Source of the DNA: Saccharibacillus soli
GTDB taxonomy: Bacteria > Bacillota > Bacilli > Paenibacillales > Paenibacillaceae
Direction: 5' to 3'
Assembly (NCBI GenBank): GCA_002189105.1
Contig: NIOB01000006.1
Span: 1 to 64,000, forward strand
DNA: 64,000 nucleotides
The notes beneath the pieces are model-generated. The model saw only the letters and a program-made list of their open reading frames with translations, was not told the origin of the DNA and made no database searches. Shown one piece after another: positions 1-8,627 of the stretch (position 1 is its first letter; each line of letters opens with the position of its first letter). Made by a program: the position numbers and the translations under genes.

Positions 1-64
1 GGCTAGAGGTGGACGTGCAGCCATGTGGGGAGCTTACTAGTACTAATCGGTCGAGGGCTTATCC
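1..64 (+). rRNA. rrl: 23S ribosomal RNA, 3' end (partial)
   Basis: The first ~60 bases match the conserved 3' end of bacillar 23S rRNA, including the near-universal stretch ACTAATCGGTCGAGGGCTTA at about 40-60. The gene enters from outside the window. The exact 3' end is placed by analogy with Bacillus and may be off by a few bases. Confidence 0.9.
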
Positions 65-228
65 TTTAGACTTTCCTAGAAAGTCACTTCGATGACGCGA
101 AGAGATCGTTTCGGATCCAGTTTTCAAGGGGCAACCCTTGAAACACAAGCAGATTGAATTTACTCATGCCCGAAGGGGTTCTGCAAATTCAATGAAAATC
201 TGCAGTCGGTTTACTTCGTAAACCTTGG
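65..228 (+). other. 23S-5S spacer with processing stems
   Basis: Spacer between 23S and 5S rRNA. Two inverted repeats are visible: a short hairpin with arms at 122-130 and 135-143 (TTTCAAGGG / CCCTTGAAA) and a longer imperfect stem pairing 149-161 with 185-203 just before the 5S gene. Such stems normally serve rRNA precursor processing; that role is inferred. No tRNA gene is present in this spacer. Confidence 0.6.
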
Positions 229-345
229 TTTGGTAGCAATAGCAGAAGGGTTCCACACGTTCCCATCTCGAACACGACCGTTAAGCCTTCTAACGCCGAT
301 GGTACTTGGACCGCAGGGTCCTGGGAGAGTAGGAAGCTGCCAAGC
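229..345 (+). rRNA. rrf: 5S ribosomal RNA
   Basis: 117 nt starting TTTGGTAGCAATAGCAGAAG and ending GCTGCCAAGC, with the conserved internal elements CCCATCTCGAACACG and GCCGATGGTACTTGG and the closing GGGAGAGTAGGAAGCTGCC. The two ends pair with each other, as in all bacterial 5S rRNAs. The order 23S-5S followed by a terminator shows this is the distal end of an rRNA operon. Confidence 0.95.
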
Positions 346-350
346 CCATG

Positions 351-389
351 AAAAACGCCTTTTCCGTGAATAGCGGAGAAGGCGTTTTT
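351..389 (+). terminator. rRNA operon terminator
   Basis: A hairpin pairs the 5' arm (351 onward, AAAAACGCCTTTTCCG) with GCGGAGAAGGCGTTTTT ending at 389, six bases after the 5S gene. It is GC-rich in the stem and ends in a T-run: a typical Rho-independent terminator. Confidence 0.9.
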
Positions 390-1300
390 GCGTTGTCCAC
401 AAAAAGAAAAGGTGCATTAGAAATCGTTACAAATCAGCTGTGGAAATCTCTGCAATTTACATGGTTGTTCACATCTTCTCCACAAAAACTGTGCAAGACT
501 TTTCGTTTTTTGTGAGTAACCTGAAAAAGACTGCACTTATCCCCAAAACCAAAATAACTTTCCTACCTCCTTGGGGTGTGAAAGCTCATTTCTTCTATAG
601 ATACAGAATATAAGCAACTATTCCTTTCCTTCCAATCTTCTTTCTTGAGTCTTTTCCAATTGGATCAAGATCCAGCATGAGTGATTTGTATATATATACA
701 ATTGTGAACAGGAATAACCTCTCTATTTGCCTGAACAGACTTCCTAATTTGCAGGTTTTTTAAAAGTGAAGATCGTCCTGAAGATATATTTGAACTTTCT
801 TTCACAGATTCTTCCTGGCATTTTGTCAGTGAATAAAATAAACGAACAAATTTTCGCAATAATAAGCGCACTTCTTCATTCAAGCAAGCTTAGAATCCCG
901 TTTTTCGCCATTTTGTAGGTATATTCGTGAGCTTTATGGTAAAAAGTACACGGTTTGCCCAGCGATCCTCTACGTTTGGCATGTGTACACGGTGGGGGGG
1001 CTTTTCCAGTTTCTTAGGTCTTTGGATTCGATAAATTCTTCAGGTGTAACTTCGCAAAAATCCTTGTCGATATAAATAATATCAGCACACTGCTTCGAGG
1101 CAAATCAACAACGCTGAGTGAATATACATGAATATTCATTCGGGATATTGTTTCTGAAGCAGGACCCACCCATCCTACGCGCATGTCGCTCCCCAGCGAA
1201 TGACGCCATTAATCCGGCTTTGAATCCAGGGGCGGAAGAGAAGCCGGATGCCCAGCAAGTTGCAGTCAACCCGTTGCTACCTATGGCACCTAACATCATT
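390..1300. other. Gene-free region after rRNA operon
   Basis: About 900 bases without a convincing gene. The first 500 bases are noticeably AT-rich compared with the rest of the window. A 9-base direct repeat GTACACGGT occurs at 946-954 and 985-993 in front of a G-run. The open frames here (for example 665-883 minus and 1118-1435 plus) lack ribosome binding sites and recognisable protein features. The promoter of the beta-helix gene at 1314 must lie in here but no clear -35/-10 pair stands out. Confidence 0.5.
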
Positions 1301-1313
1301 GGAGGGATTCACC

Positions 1314-3056
1314 TTGAAAAGAAACAAACTGATTATGACAATCGCCGCAATGGCTCTGGGACTGAGCAGTGGTCTTGGAGCAGTTGGGCAAGCAAGTGCA
1401 GCGGACAATACGTTCAAAGCTTCCCCGGATTTTAGCAAAACGGTACAAGGTCTCAAAGGCTGGTATTATCAGCAGGGAACGGATGCCGCTTTGTCAGATC
1501 TGTCCTATTTTAGTAAACAGTCTAAATGGAGCAACAATGACGGATTTCCGTGGGTCGCAGCCAGTTCGCAATATCCAGGCGACACGTCGGATGCAGTCCG
1601 CAAGTGGGTAGCACCCGGCACAGGAACAATTGAGATCACAGGCATCGTGAAGAAGAGTGGTAACAAAGGGGACGGAATCGTCGCCAGCATCAAAAAGGAC
1701 AATACGGTACTCTGGAGCTCGCTCATCAAAACCAAAACGGGAGAGAAGCCTCAGAACGTGGGCGCGATTGCTGTAGAAGCTGGAACCGCCATCTACTTCA
1801 CCGTTAACAAAAATGGTACAACTGAAGACGATGAAACGTTATGGAATCCAAGCATTTCTTTTACTCCTGGAGCAGCACCAACCAACCCAACAACACCGGT
1901 AGATCCGACACCAACAAACCCAACAACACCAGTAGATCCGACACCAACAAATCCAACCAACCCAACAACACCGGTAGATCCGACACCAACAAATCCTACT
2001 AACCCGACGACGCCGGTGGACCCAGTACCAACCAAACCTGATGGGTTATCCGTAGCGGATTTTGGAGCGATCGCCAATGATGGCAAGGATGACTATGCTG
2101 CGTTCGTATCTGCGGTCAAAGCGGCTAAGTCGCAGCAGAAGACGCTGTATATCCCGGCTGGTGAATTTACATTAAGCCGAATTCTCACAATTGATAGCAT
2201 CCGTATGGAAGGCGCCGGCCAGAACGCAACTGTATTGGTCTCGACCAACCCTGACGGAGGTTCCATCGATCTGGTAGGTAATGGGGTACAGCTTCGCAAT
2301 CTCAAACACCAGTATCAGACGACCATTGGAAGAGGCAACGGCGCTCATGACAAAAACAGCATTACCGTACGCAGCGCAAGCAACTTTGTCATCGACGGCG
2401 TATATGTAAGCAAATCCAGCACAGCCGGCATCATGATGGCTTATGGCTCCAATAACGGCGTGGTCTCGAATAACATTGTTGAAAACACGGGTGCGGACGG
2501 TATTCATATGACGACAGAAACTCACCATATTACCGTCGAAAATAACACCGTAACTGGAGTGGGCGATGACGGAATTGCAGTGGTCAGTTACGGAACAAGC
2601 CCGGCTCCCGTCAACAACATCACCATTCGCGGCAACACGGTAGGCAACTTCTCGAAAGCACGCGGGATCTCGGTAGTCGGTGGAGTGGACGTCCTGATTG
2701 AAAACAATAAAGTTTCGGACACGATGATGGCCGGCATTTATATCTCGGTTGAAGGTTCGTATAACACACTGAATGTCGATCGCGTGAAGGTCGTCAATAA
2801 CACGGTGAACCATACAGGGATTCAGGAACCACAGAATCATCCAAACGTTCTCGTGTACGGTGGCAAAGGTACAATTGATAATGTGGAATTCATCGGAAAC
2901 ACGATCACAGATGGCGCTCACCGGGGCATTGGAGTATGGGGCGGCGGTACGATCAAGAAGGTTAAGTTTGAACGCAATACTCTGGTGAATACCAACGGAG
3001 CAGCCACGACTTTTGAAAATGGCAGCATTACTCTGATCGACAACATCGGCTTCTAA
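1314..3056 (+). CDS. Secreted right-handed beta-helix protein (pectate-lyase-like fold), copy 1
   Basis: 580 residues from a TTG start chosen because GGAGGG lies at 1301-1306, 7 bases upstream, and because the frame then opens with a signal peptide (MKRNKLIMTIAAMALGLSSG, cleavage after about AQASAA). Residues ~31-184 form an N-terminal domain of unknown family with several Trp residues. Residues ~188-241 are a Pro/Thr-rich linker of repeated PTNPTTPVDP units. From ~242 to the end there is a pectate-lyase-3-like start (VADFGAIANDGKDD) followed by beta-helix coils (GADGIHM, GDDGIAVVSYG, RGISVVGG, AGIYISVEGSYN). Extracellular polysaccharide binding or cleavage is likely from the fold; no catalytic residues can be assigned. 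The gene at 3426 is a paralogue in direct tandem, clearly from a local duplication. Confidence 0.85.
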   Translation: MKRNKLIMTIAAMALGLSSGLGAVGQASAADNTFKASPDFSKTVQGLKGWYYQQGTDAALSDLSYFSKQSKWSNNDGFPWVAASSQYPGDTSDAVRKWVAPGTGTIEITGIVKKSGNKGDGIVASIKKDNTVLWSSLIKTKTGEKPQNVGAIAVEAGTAIYFTVNKNGTTEDDETLWNPSISFTPGAAPTNPTTPVDPTPTNPTTPVDPTPTNPTNPTTPVDPTPTNPTNPTTPVDPVPTKPDGLSVADFGAIANDGKDDYAAFVSAVKAAKSQQKTLYIPAGEFTLSRILTIDSIRMEGAGQNATVLVSTNPDGGSIDLVGNGVQLRNLKHQYQTTIGRGNGAHDKNSITVRSASNFVIDGVYVSKSSTAGIMMAYGSNNGVVSNNIVENTGADGIHMTTETHHITVENNTVTGVGDDGIAVVSYGTSPAPVNNITIRGNTVGNFSKARGISVVGGVDVLIENNKVSDTMMAGIYISVEGSYNTLNVDRVKVVNNTVNHTGIQEPQNHPNVLVYGGKGTIDNVEFIGNTITDGAHRGIGVWGGGTIKKVKFERNTLVNTNGAATTFENGSITLIDNIGF

Positions 3057-3079
3057 TATTTTTCAATCACAGCTGTTGG

Positions 3080-3151
3080 AAAATATCGAGCATCCAATCT
3101 TCTCTCACAAAGATTCTATTCACGGGGACCAGGTCGCAACTGGTTCCCGTT
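3080..3151 (+). repeat. Duplicated 3' UTR segment, copy 1 (hairpin without T-run)
   Basis: 72 bases that recur at 5069-5140 with two mismatches (3116/5105 and 3146/5135), at the same distance after the stop codon of each beta-helix gene. It contains the hairpin arms 3122-3132 and 3140-3150. Here the hairpin is followed by TTCTGACG instead of a T-run, so it should terminate poorly. Confidence 0.9.
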
Positions 3152-3425
3152 CTGACGTAACATCAATAAGCGAAAAATTCAAGACAGAGCAGACTTAAAA
3201 CCGTATGTTTGCTTTCCTTCCTATCGCTTACCGGGCAAAGATCGATGTATAGGAAGACGACATTCAGGGATCAGAGCTAAAGTTCTCAAAAAGGCCCTGG
3301 GGTTCTTTTTCCAGAGTCGATACCTTCTTCTCATGTTATTCCAATGAAATCCATTTATGATAAAGAAGAGAAAGAAAACTGAACAAACGCAATAAAAACT
3401 TAACATCTTTGGAGGTTACATCAAC

Positions 3426-5036
3426 GTGGGTAAACATCAAGCGGTTAAAATAGCTCTGGCACTTTCCTTGGCAATCGGCGGCAGCGCTCTGGGGATCGGA
3501 CAAGCACACGCAGAAACGTATAATGCCTCTTCCAACTACAGCACGACCACACAAGGGTATGGGCAATGGTCTTATGGTCAGCTGATTAATGGACAATATT
3601 CCAACCTTAAATATAATTCCACGGTCAAACGTTGGGAAGGAACAAATGGTTATCCATGGGTAAACGGCAGCGACATGCACCCTGGTGACACGGCAGATGC
3701 CGTTAGAAAATGGGTAGCACCAGGCAAGGGAACGGTTTCTCTGGCGGCTGTTGTGAATAAAAGAACATCTGAAGGTGATGGCGTAATGGTCACCATTCGC
3801 AAAGACAACACGGTACTGTGGAGCAAAACGCTGCTAAACAACGCCGAGACCACGCCGGATAACCTGAACAATATTCCGGTTGAGCAGGGAACAGCCCTCT
3901 ACTTCAGCGTAAACAAGAAAGATGGGAAAAACTTCGATCAGACGCTGTGGAATCCTACAGTAAACTTCACAGCGGCCAGTGCGGCACCTGTTCCTGCGCC
4001 AACTCCAGTAGATACAAGCAGTCTTTCCGTCACCAGTTACGGAGCAGCAGCCAACGATGGCAAGGATGACCTCAGTGCTTTTAACGCAGCAGCAAGTGCA
4101 GCGAAGGCTCAAGGGAAAACCCTGTCGATTCCAGCTGGCGAGTTTAACCTGAGCGGCGTATTCACCATTGACGGAATCAAAGTGGTCGGCGCAGGAAAAA
4201 CATCTACGATCCTCGTTTCCACTGATCCGGAGAACGGTTCGATTGATCTCAAGGGCAACAAAGTTGAACTTCGTAACCTCAAGCATGAATACAAAACAAC
4301 GGTGGCAAGAGGCAACGGCGCACATGAGAAGAACAGCATCACTGTGCGAAGCGCAACGAATTTTGTTATTGATAATGTACAGGTCAACAAATCCAGCACG
4401 GCCGGAATCATGATTACGTATGGAGCGTCCAATGGCACCATCAGCAACAACGTGGTAGAAAACACCGGAGCAGACGGTATTCACATGACCAACTCCGTAA
4501 ACGCCATGACTGTAGAAAACAATGTCGTACGGGGTGCGGGAGATGATTGCATCGCCGTAGTCAGCTATAAGGATGGAGCCGACCTTCCTGTCCGCAATAT
4601 TACGATTCGCGGCAATGATGTCGGGTATAACTCGCAAGCTCGGGGAATCTCGGTTGTAGGCGGTACCGATGTACTGATCGAAAATAATAAGGTTCAGGAA
4701 ACACAGATGGCCGGGGTGTATATCTCGGTGGAAGGTTCGTACAATACGCAGGATGTGAACCGGGTGAAGATCAACGGCAATACGATCAATCACACAGGGA
4801 TTCAGGAGCCGCAGAACCATCCGAATGTGCTGGTCTATGCTTCGCAGGGAGTCATCGACAATGTTGAGTTTAACAACAACATGATTACGAATGGCGCGCA
4901 TCGCGGGATTGGGGTATGGGGGGACGCAACGATCAAGACGATCACTTTCCGCCAAAATACGTTGGTCAACACAAACGGCGCGGCAACAACCTTCAGTAAC
5001 GGGACGATCAATCTGATCGATAACATCGGCTTTTAA
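3426..5036 (+). CDS. Secreted right-handed beta-helix protein (pectate-lyase-like fold), copy 2
   Basis: 536 residues from a GTG start, with GGAGG at 3411-3415. The signal peptide is MGKHQAVKIALALSLAIGGS through GQAHA. The same architecture as the gene at 1314 follows: N-terminal Trp-containing domain (residues ~30-180), a very short Pro linker (PVPAPTPVD) in place of the long repeat linker, then the beta-helix starting SVTSYGAAANDGKDD and ending in TLVNTNGAATTF. The C-terminal halves of the two proteins are far more alike than the linkers. One difference in the helix is GDDCIAVVSY here against GDDGIAVVSY in copy 1. Function is presumably in cell-wall or plant polysaccharide interaction outside the cell; the substrate cannot be read from sequence. 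Confidence 0.85.
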   Translation: MGKHQAVKIALALSLAIGGSALGIGQAHAETYNASSNYSTTTQGYGQWSYGQLINGQYSNLKYNSTVKRWEGTNGYPWVNGSDMHPGDTADAVRKWVAPGKGTVSLAAVVNKRTSEGDGVMVTIRKDNTVLWSKTLLNNAETTPDNLNNIPVEQGTALYFSVNKKDGKNFDQTLWNPTVNFTAASAAPVPAPTPVDTSSLSVTSYGAAANDGKDDLSAFNAAASAAKAQGKTLSIPAGEFNLSGVFTIDGIKVVGAGKTSTILVSTDPENGSIDLKGNKVELRNLKHEYKTTVARGNGAHEKNSITVRSATNFVIDNVQVNKSSTAGIMITYGASNGTISNNVVENTGADGIHMTNSVNAMTVENNVVRGAGDDCIAVVSYKDGADLPVRNITIRGNDVGYNSQARGISVVGGTDVLIENNKVQETQMAGVYISVEGSYNTQDVNRVKINGNTINHTGIQEPQNHPNVLVYASQGVIDNVEFNNNMITNGAHRGIGVWGDATIKTITFRQNTLVNTNGAATTFSNGTINLIDNIGF

Positions 5037-5068
5037 TATTTCTCAAACTTCGCAGGACTGCGGGTTGA

Positions 5069-5140
5069 AAAATATCGAGCATCCAATCTTCTCTCACAAA
5101 GATTGTATTCACGGGGACCAGGTCGCAACTGGTTCTCGTT
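5069..5140 (+). repeat. Duplicated 3' UTR segment, copy 2
   Basis: Second copy of the segment at 3080-3151, following the stop codon of the second beta-helix gene. It shows that the duplication unit included gene plus terminator. Confidence 0.9.
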
Positions 5141-5145
5141 TTTTT
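5111..5145 (+). terminator. Terminator of the beta-helix gene pair
   Basis: Hairpin arms 5111-5121 and 5129-5139 (ACGGGGACCAG / CTGGTTCTCGT, two G-T pairs) with loop GTCGCAA, followed by seven T. The equivalent hairpin after the first gene lacks the T-run, so both genes may end here. Confidence 0.85.
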
Positions 5146-5364
5146 ATGCCGATTCCCATTATTCAAGGTAGTGTGCCGCGCTGTGTGCTGGAGCCAAACT
5201 CCAGTTTGTTTAAATTTCTCTATGTGGTGTTATAACCGTAGGAGAGAAGGCTGAAACAGTTTAAACTTAAAAAATAAAAAAATTAAAAAATGAACGCAGA
5301 GTATCGTTTGGATTCGCTTGTCCGTTTAAGCATACGAATCCGACGGAGAGGAGGAGATCAAGGG

Positions 5365-6192
5365 ATGGAGAGAACATTTTGGAGGAGCGAGCTTCAAGCA
5401 ACCGTCGAGAAGAGGACTGCAAACCGCAACCTGGGAACGGCTCATCGAGAGGCATTTACGGAGCTGTACAGACAGCACGGAGAAGCCCTGATCCGCTACT
5501 GTCGATTCCTGACAGGCTCAGCACTGGAAGCGGAAGATCTGCTTCAGGAGGCGTGGGTCAAAGCGTGGTCGTCTTTTCGAGAGGGCGGACGTGTATGGAA
5601 CCGGACCTATCTGCGCCGCATTGCGTATCACACATGGGTCGATCGGGTGCGCCGAGCCAAACTTGAAGCGGCAGTGGATAAGCAGACAGAGCACCAAGTA
5701 TCGGACATCATCGACCCCCTGCAATTATGGTCGGCTGCCGAACGAATCGTACGCGTGCTAACTCCCGATCAGCGTACAGCGTATCTATTGATGGAATATA
5801 TGCGATTTACCGCTGCCGAGACCGCACAGCTCATGAAGACTACAGAAGGTGGGGTCAAAGCTTCCCTGCATCGGGCAAGAAAAAAACTCGATGGTTATCG
5901 GGAAAGCCAGCACGTTCCATCAGAGAAGTCTGAACATACGGAATCGGTACAGGATGAACAAAAGATCTATGCGTATATGCAAGCCATCCAACTTCAGGAC
6001 GTAAGAGCACTGTTAATCCTCTGGAATGGAGGCAGTGGGGAAGATGCTGCTCTTGCCGTTCGCTGCACCGCTGCCGTTCGTCCGTCTGCCTCACCTGCCG
6101 CGCTGCCTTCGCAGCAGGAACCGACGTCCATATTCCGCAGGCAGAAGGCTGCGTCGTTCTCTGATGCCCATAATCTCCTCCAAGTGGCTTAA
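5365..6192 (+). CDS. ECF-type RNA polymerase sigma factor with truncated C-terminal domain
   Basis: 275 residues. The ATG at 5365 is preceded by GAGGAGG at 5349-5355; the open frame extends further upstream but without a better start. Residues ~28-95 carry sigma region 2 (FTELYRQHGEALIRYCRFLT, AEDLLQEAWVKAW, the -10 recognition part YLRRIAYHTWVDRVRR). Residues ~118-178 are region 4 (LTPDQRTAYLLMEYM, FTAAETAQLMKTTEGGVKAS, LHRARKKL). After a charged linker, residues ~200-220 (YAYMQAIQLQDVRALLILW) look like the first helices of the SnoaL-like domain found in ECF41-type sigma factors, but the protein then runs into low-complexity sequence and stops. No anti-sigma gene is adjacent. The ClpP-family gene follows after 58 bases. 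Confidence 0.85.
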   Translation: MERTFWRSELQATVEKRTANRNLGTAHREAFTELYRQHGEALIRYCRFLTGSALEAEDLLQEAWVKAWSSFREGGRVWNRTYLRRIAYHTWVDRVRRAKLEAAVDKQTEHQVSDIIDPLQLWSAAERIVRVLTPDQRTAYLLMEYMRFTAAETAQLMKTTEGGVKASLHRARKKLDGYRESQHVPSEKSEHTESVQDEQKIYAYMQAIQLQDVRALLILWNGGSGEDAALAVRCTAAVRPSASPAALPSQQEPTSIFRRQKAASFSDAHNLLQVA

Positions 6193-6250
6193 TTGCATCT
6201 GATCCGGTACGGATTCTATCCTGATCGATTCAGTCGAAGGAGGAATTCCG

Positions 6251-6844
6251 ATGAGTACATTTATTCCCTATGTGGTGGAGCAGACAAGCCGGGGGGAACG
6301 TTCGTATGATATTTATTCGAGGCTGCTCAAAGACCGCATTATCTTCCTGGGTTCGGCTATCGACGATCAAGTGGCGAACAGCGTTATCGCCCAACTCATG
6401 CTGCTGGAAGCTGAGGACCCGGAAAAGGACATTCATTTCTATATTAACAGCCCAGGTGGCGTAACGACGGCAGGCTTCGCCATTTATGATGCCATGCAGC
6501 ATGTAAAGCCGGATGTTCAGACAATTTGCACAGGTATGGCTGCATCTTTCGCTGCCATTCTGCTGCTGGCTGGAGCGCCTGGCAAAAGATGTGCGCTGCC
6601 GAACAGCGAAGTGATGATCCATCAGCCGCACGGAGGTGCACAGGGACAGGCCAGCGACATTGCCATCACTGCCAAACGCATCATTCGCACACGCGAGCGT
6701 CTGAATGAGATCACCGCCAAGCATACCGGTCAGCCGCTTGAACGCGTCGCTCAGGATATGGATCGGGATTATTTCATGTCGGCTGAAGAAGCGCAGCAGT
6801 ATGGCATCGTGGATCGGGTGATTGTCCCTTCAGGGCAGAAGTAA
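6251..6844 (+). CDS. clpP: ATP-dependent Clp protease proteolytic subunit
   Basis: 197 residues, the usual ClpP length; AAGGAGG at 6237-6243. Serine protease subunit that forms the tetradecameric chamber used with ClpX or ClpC. The catalytic triad is visible as S99 in GMAASFAA, H124 in MIHQPHGG and D173 in [10 protein letters not shown]. The N-terminal segment begins [20 protein letters not shown] and the substrate-groove motif [16 protein letters not shown] is intact. The gene stands with an ECF sigma factor gene rather than with clpX or tig, and GMAAS replaces the commoner GQAAS, so this may be a second, specialised ClpP paralogue rather than the housekeeping one. Confidence 0.95.
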   Translation: MSTFIPYVVEQTSRGERSYDIYSRLLKDRIIFLGSAIDDQVANSVIAQLMLLEAEDPEKDIHFYINSPGGVTTAGFAIYDAMQHVKPDVQTICTGMAASFAAILLLAGAPGKRCALPNSEVMIHQPHGGAQGQASDIAITAKRIIRTRERLNEITAKHTGQPLERVAQDMDRDYFMSAEEAQQYGIVDRVIVPSGQK

Positions 6845-6885
6845 AGAGACAGATAGGAGTACAGCAATTATAGAAAATGTAGAGG

Positions 6886-6909
6886 CCGATCCTATAGGAT
6901 CGGTTTTTT
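6886..6909 (+). terminator. Terminator after clpP
   Basis: Perfect palindrome CCGATCCTATAGGATCGG at 6886-6903 followed by six T. Confidence 0.85.
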
Positions 6910-7005
6910 GTATGGATGTAGAGCGAATATGGGATTTAGGCAGGAGTTCCTTTGCTGGTTGTAGAAGGTGCTCAAGCAAGGAAGACGAGAGAGGAGAAGA
7001 CATCC

Positions 7006-8187
7006 ATGGAAATCAGACGATTGAGGGAACAGGACTTCGACGCGAATATTGCGCTTGCTGAATATGCTTTTTTGTACCAATTGACAGAGCAGCAGAAGGA
7101 GGAGCGGCGCAGCCGCTTTGCCAACGAAGAGATATGGGGTGTTTTCGAGGATAATGAGCTGTGTGCCAAACTGGCGCTTCTGCCGCTGGAAGTCTATATA
7201 CATGGACGTAAAGTTCGGATGGGCGGAATTGCAGGCGTCTCCACTTGGCCGGAGAAGCGGCGTCAAGGGATGGTCTCGAAGCTGCTGAGGCGAGCTTTGG
7301 AGGAGATGAGGGCGAGTGGACAGCTGCTGTCGTACCTGCATCCTTTCTCGATCCCTTTTTACCGTAAATATGGCTGGGAGCTGTTCACGGATAACAAAAA
7401 TTATTTAATCCCGGTAGAAAAACTCCCCACACGTCGCGGCGTTCCCGGCCGGGTGATACGTGAAGTACGAGACATCGAGGTGCTGGCTGCGATATACGAC
7501 CGTGCCATTCCTGCCTACAATGGCCCGTTGGTGCGTACGTCAAGCTGGTGGGAGCAGCGCGTGATGAATGGAACTCCTTACACCGCTGTATATTATAACG
7601 AAGCTGGTGAGGCAGAAGGGTACGTCCTCTATGCCATCGAGAATCGCGTGTGGATTACGGAAGAAATGATCTGGGTAAACGAAACTGCGCGTCTGGGATT
7701 ATGGGATTTCATCGTTAATCACGATTCCAAACTCAAAGAAGTCCAATTGAAGATGCCAAGCGACGACCCCTTATCCCTGCTGCTGCCTGATCCTAAGGTC
7801 AAACAGGAGCTGGAGCCGTATTTTATGGCACGGATTGTCGATGCTGCCGAGTTTATGAAGGTTTATCCGTTCACCGCACTCGGCGTCTCCACCTCTTTCA
7901 ATCTGCGGATTGAAGACCGGGACGCCCCGTGGAATGAAGGAATCTGGAACTGGACGATCGCACCAGATGGCAAGGCAAAGTTGGAGCCTGCGCAAGACGC
8001 AGATCCCGACAACGCGGAAGCTCCCACGATCTCCGTATCTATCGGGATTCTAACCGCGATGCTCCTCGGTTACCATCATCCCAGCACGCTGTGGCGCTGT
8101 GGATTATTGAAAACTTCCGAGTCCGCAGCCCAGCAGCTGGACACCTTGATTCCTGCCCGCACCCCCTATCTCCCCGACTATTTCTAA
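7006..8187 (+). CDS. Eis-like GNAT N-acetyltransferase
   Basis: 393 residues from ATG 7006 (GAGGAG at 6991-6996; an in-frame TTG at 6952 has no support). The N-terminal part is a GNAT domain with the acetyl-CoA loop region VSTWPEKRRQGMVSKLLRRA at about residues 77-96 and the motif LHPFSIPFYRKYGWEL. The length and the C-terminal half, including ISVSIGILTAMLLGYHHPS, fit the Eis type of two GNAT-like regions plus a sterol-carrier-like C-terminal domain. Family members acetylate amines on antibiotics, peptides or proteins; the substrate here is unknown. It stands alone between two terminators. Confidence 0.85.
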   Translation: MEIRRLREQDFDANIALAEYAFLYQLTEQQKEERRSRFANEEIWGVFEDNELCAKLALLPLEVYIHGRKVRMGGIAGVSTWPEKRRQGMVSKLLRRALEEMRASGQLLSYLHPFSIPFYRKYGWELFTDNKNYLIPVEKLPTRRGVPGRVIREVRDIEVLAAIYDRAIPAYNGPLVRTSSWWEQRVMNGTPYTAVYYNEAGEAEGYVLYAIENRVWITEEMIWVNETARLGLWDFIVNHDSKLKEVQLKMPSDDPLSLLLPDPKVKQELEPYFMARIVDAAEFMKVYPFTALGVSTSFNLRIEDRDAPWNEGIWNWTIAPDGKAKLEPAQDADPDNAEAPTISVSIGILTAMLLGYHHPSTLWRCGLLKTSESAAQQLDTLIPARTPYLPDYF

Positions 8188-8308
8188 AAGTTTTGAACAG
8201 CTTACCCCCACCCCGGGGATAACAGGGTCAAAAAATGCCCTTTTTAAAAGTTACCCACATGTGCATAACTTCTATGTGATGCCTGCATCCCCCATCAAAG
8301 AACCAAAC

Positions 8309-8342
8309 AAGAACCGCAGCCCAAGCCTGCCGGTTCTTTATT
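8309..8342 (+). terminator. Probable terminator after the Eis-like gene
   Basis: Arms AAGAACCG (8309-8316) and CGGTTCTT (8331-8338) with a 14-base loop, followed by TATTTGG. The T-run is weak. Confidence 0.6.
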
Positions 8343-8344
8343 TG

Positions 8345-8450
8345 GTTAAGCTTTTATTTTTTTGCTTTTGTCTCTGTCTTTTATCTTTTATCTTTTGCCT
8401 TTTATCTCTCGCCCTTTGCTCTTGACCCTTTCCCTTACCCTCCTCCCTCC
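8345..8450 (+). other. Polypyrimidine tract
   Basis: About 100 bases almost entirely of C and T on the plus strand, with short repeats of TTTTATCTT / TTTTGCCTT type. It immediately precedes the long palindrome at 8451. Strand-asymmetric tracts of this kind can adopt unusual DNA structure; no function is known here. Confidence 0.6.
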
Positions 8451-8602
8451 GTCGTTGTGTCGCCAGGCCGGCTCCTTTCCGAATCGAAGCGACTTTGGAT
8501 TGCCTCTCCCACCCCTAAATCTTCTAGTTAATGAAGGAGAGGCAACCAAGCGGAGCGCAGATCGGAAAGGAGCCGGCCGCCCCCCCGCACACACACAACG
8601 AC
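8451..8602. repeat. Long imperfect palindrome (152 nt)
   Basis: Outer arms GTCGTTGTGT (8451-8460) and ACACAACGAC (8593-8602), middle arms GGCCGGCTCCTTTCCGA (from 8466) and its complement TCGGAAAGGAGCCGGCC (ending 8579), and inner arms TTGCCTCTCC (from 8500) and GGAGAGGCAA (ending ~8545). Mismatched segments lie between these blocks. The element sits in a gene-free gap between two co-oriented genes and encodes no protein. It could be a MITE-like or REP-like element or a very large RNA hairpin. Confidence 0.75.
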
Positions 8603-8627
8603 GCCCCACGCCACTTCTCCTGACAAC

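Noticed and set aside
665-883. 72-codon open frame on the minus strand in the gap after the rRNA operon
   Set aside because: No ribosome binding site before its ATG, no recognisable motif, and it lies in an AT-rich stretch where chance frames are less telling.
1118-1435. 105-codon plus-strand frame overlapping the start of the first beta-helix gene
   Set aside because: It overlaps the signal-peptide region in another frame, has no ribosome binding site and no family similarity.
1876-2284. Possible CRISPR array (Pro/Thr linker repeats at 1876-2037; also the 24-bp array at 62093)
   Set aside because: Repeats are contiguous without unique spacers, the first is coding, and no cas genes are present.
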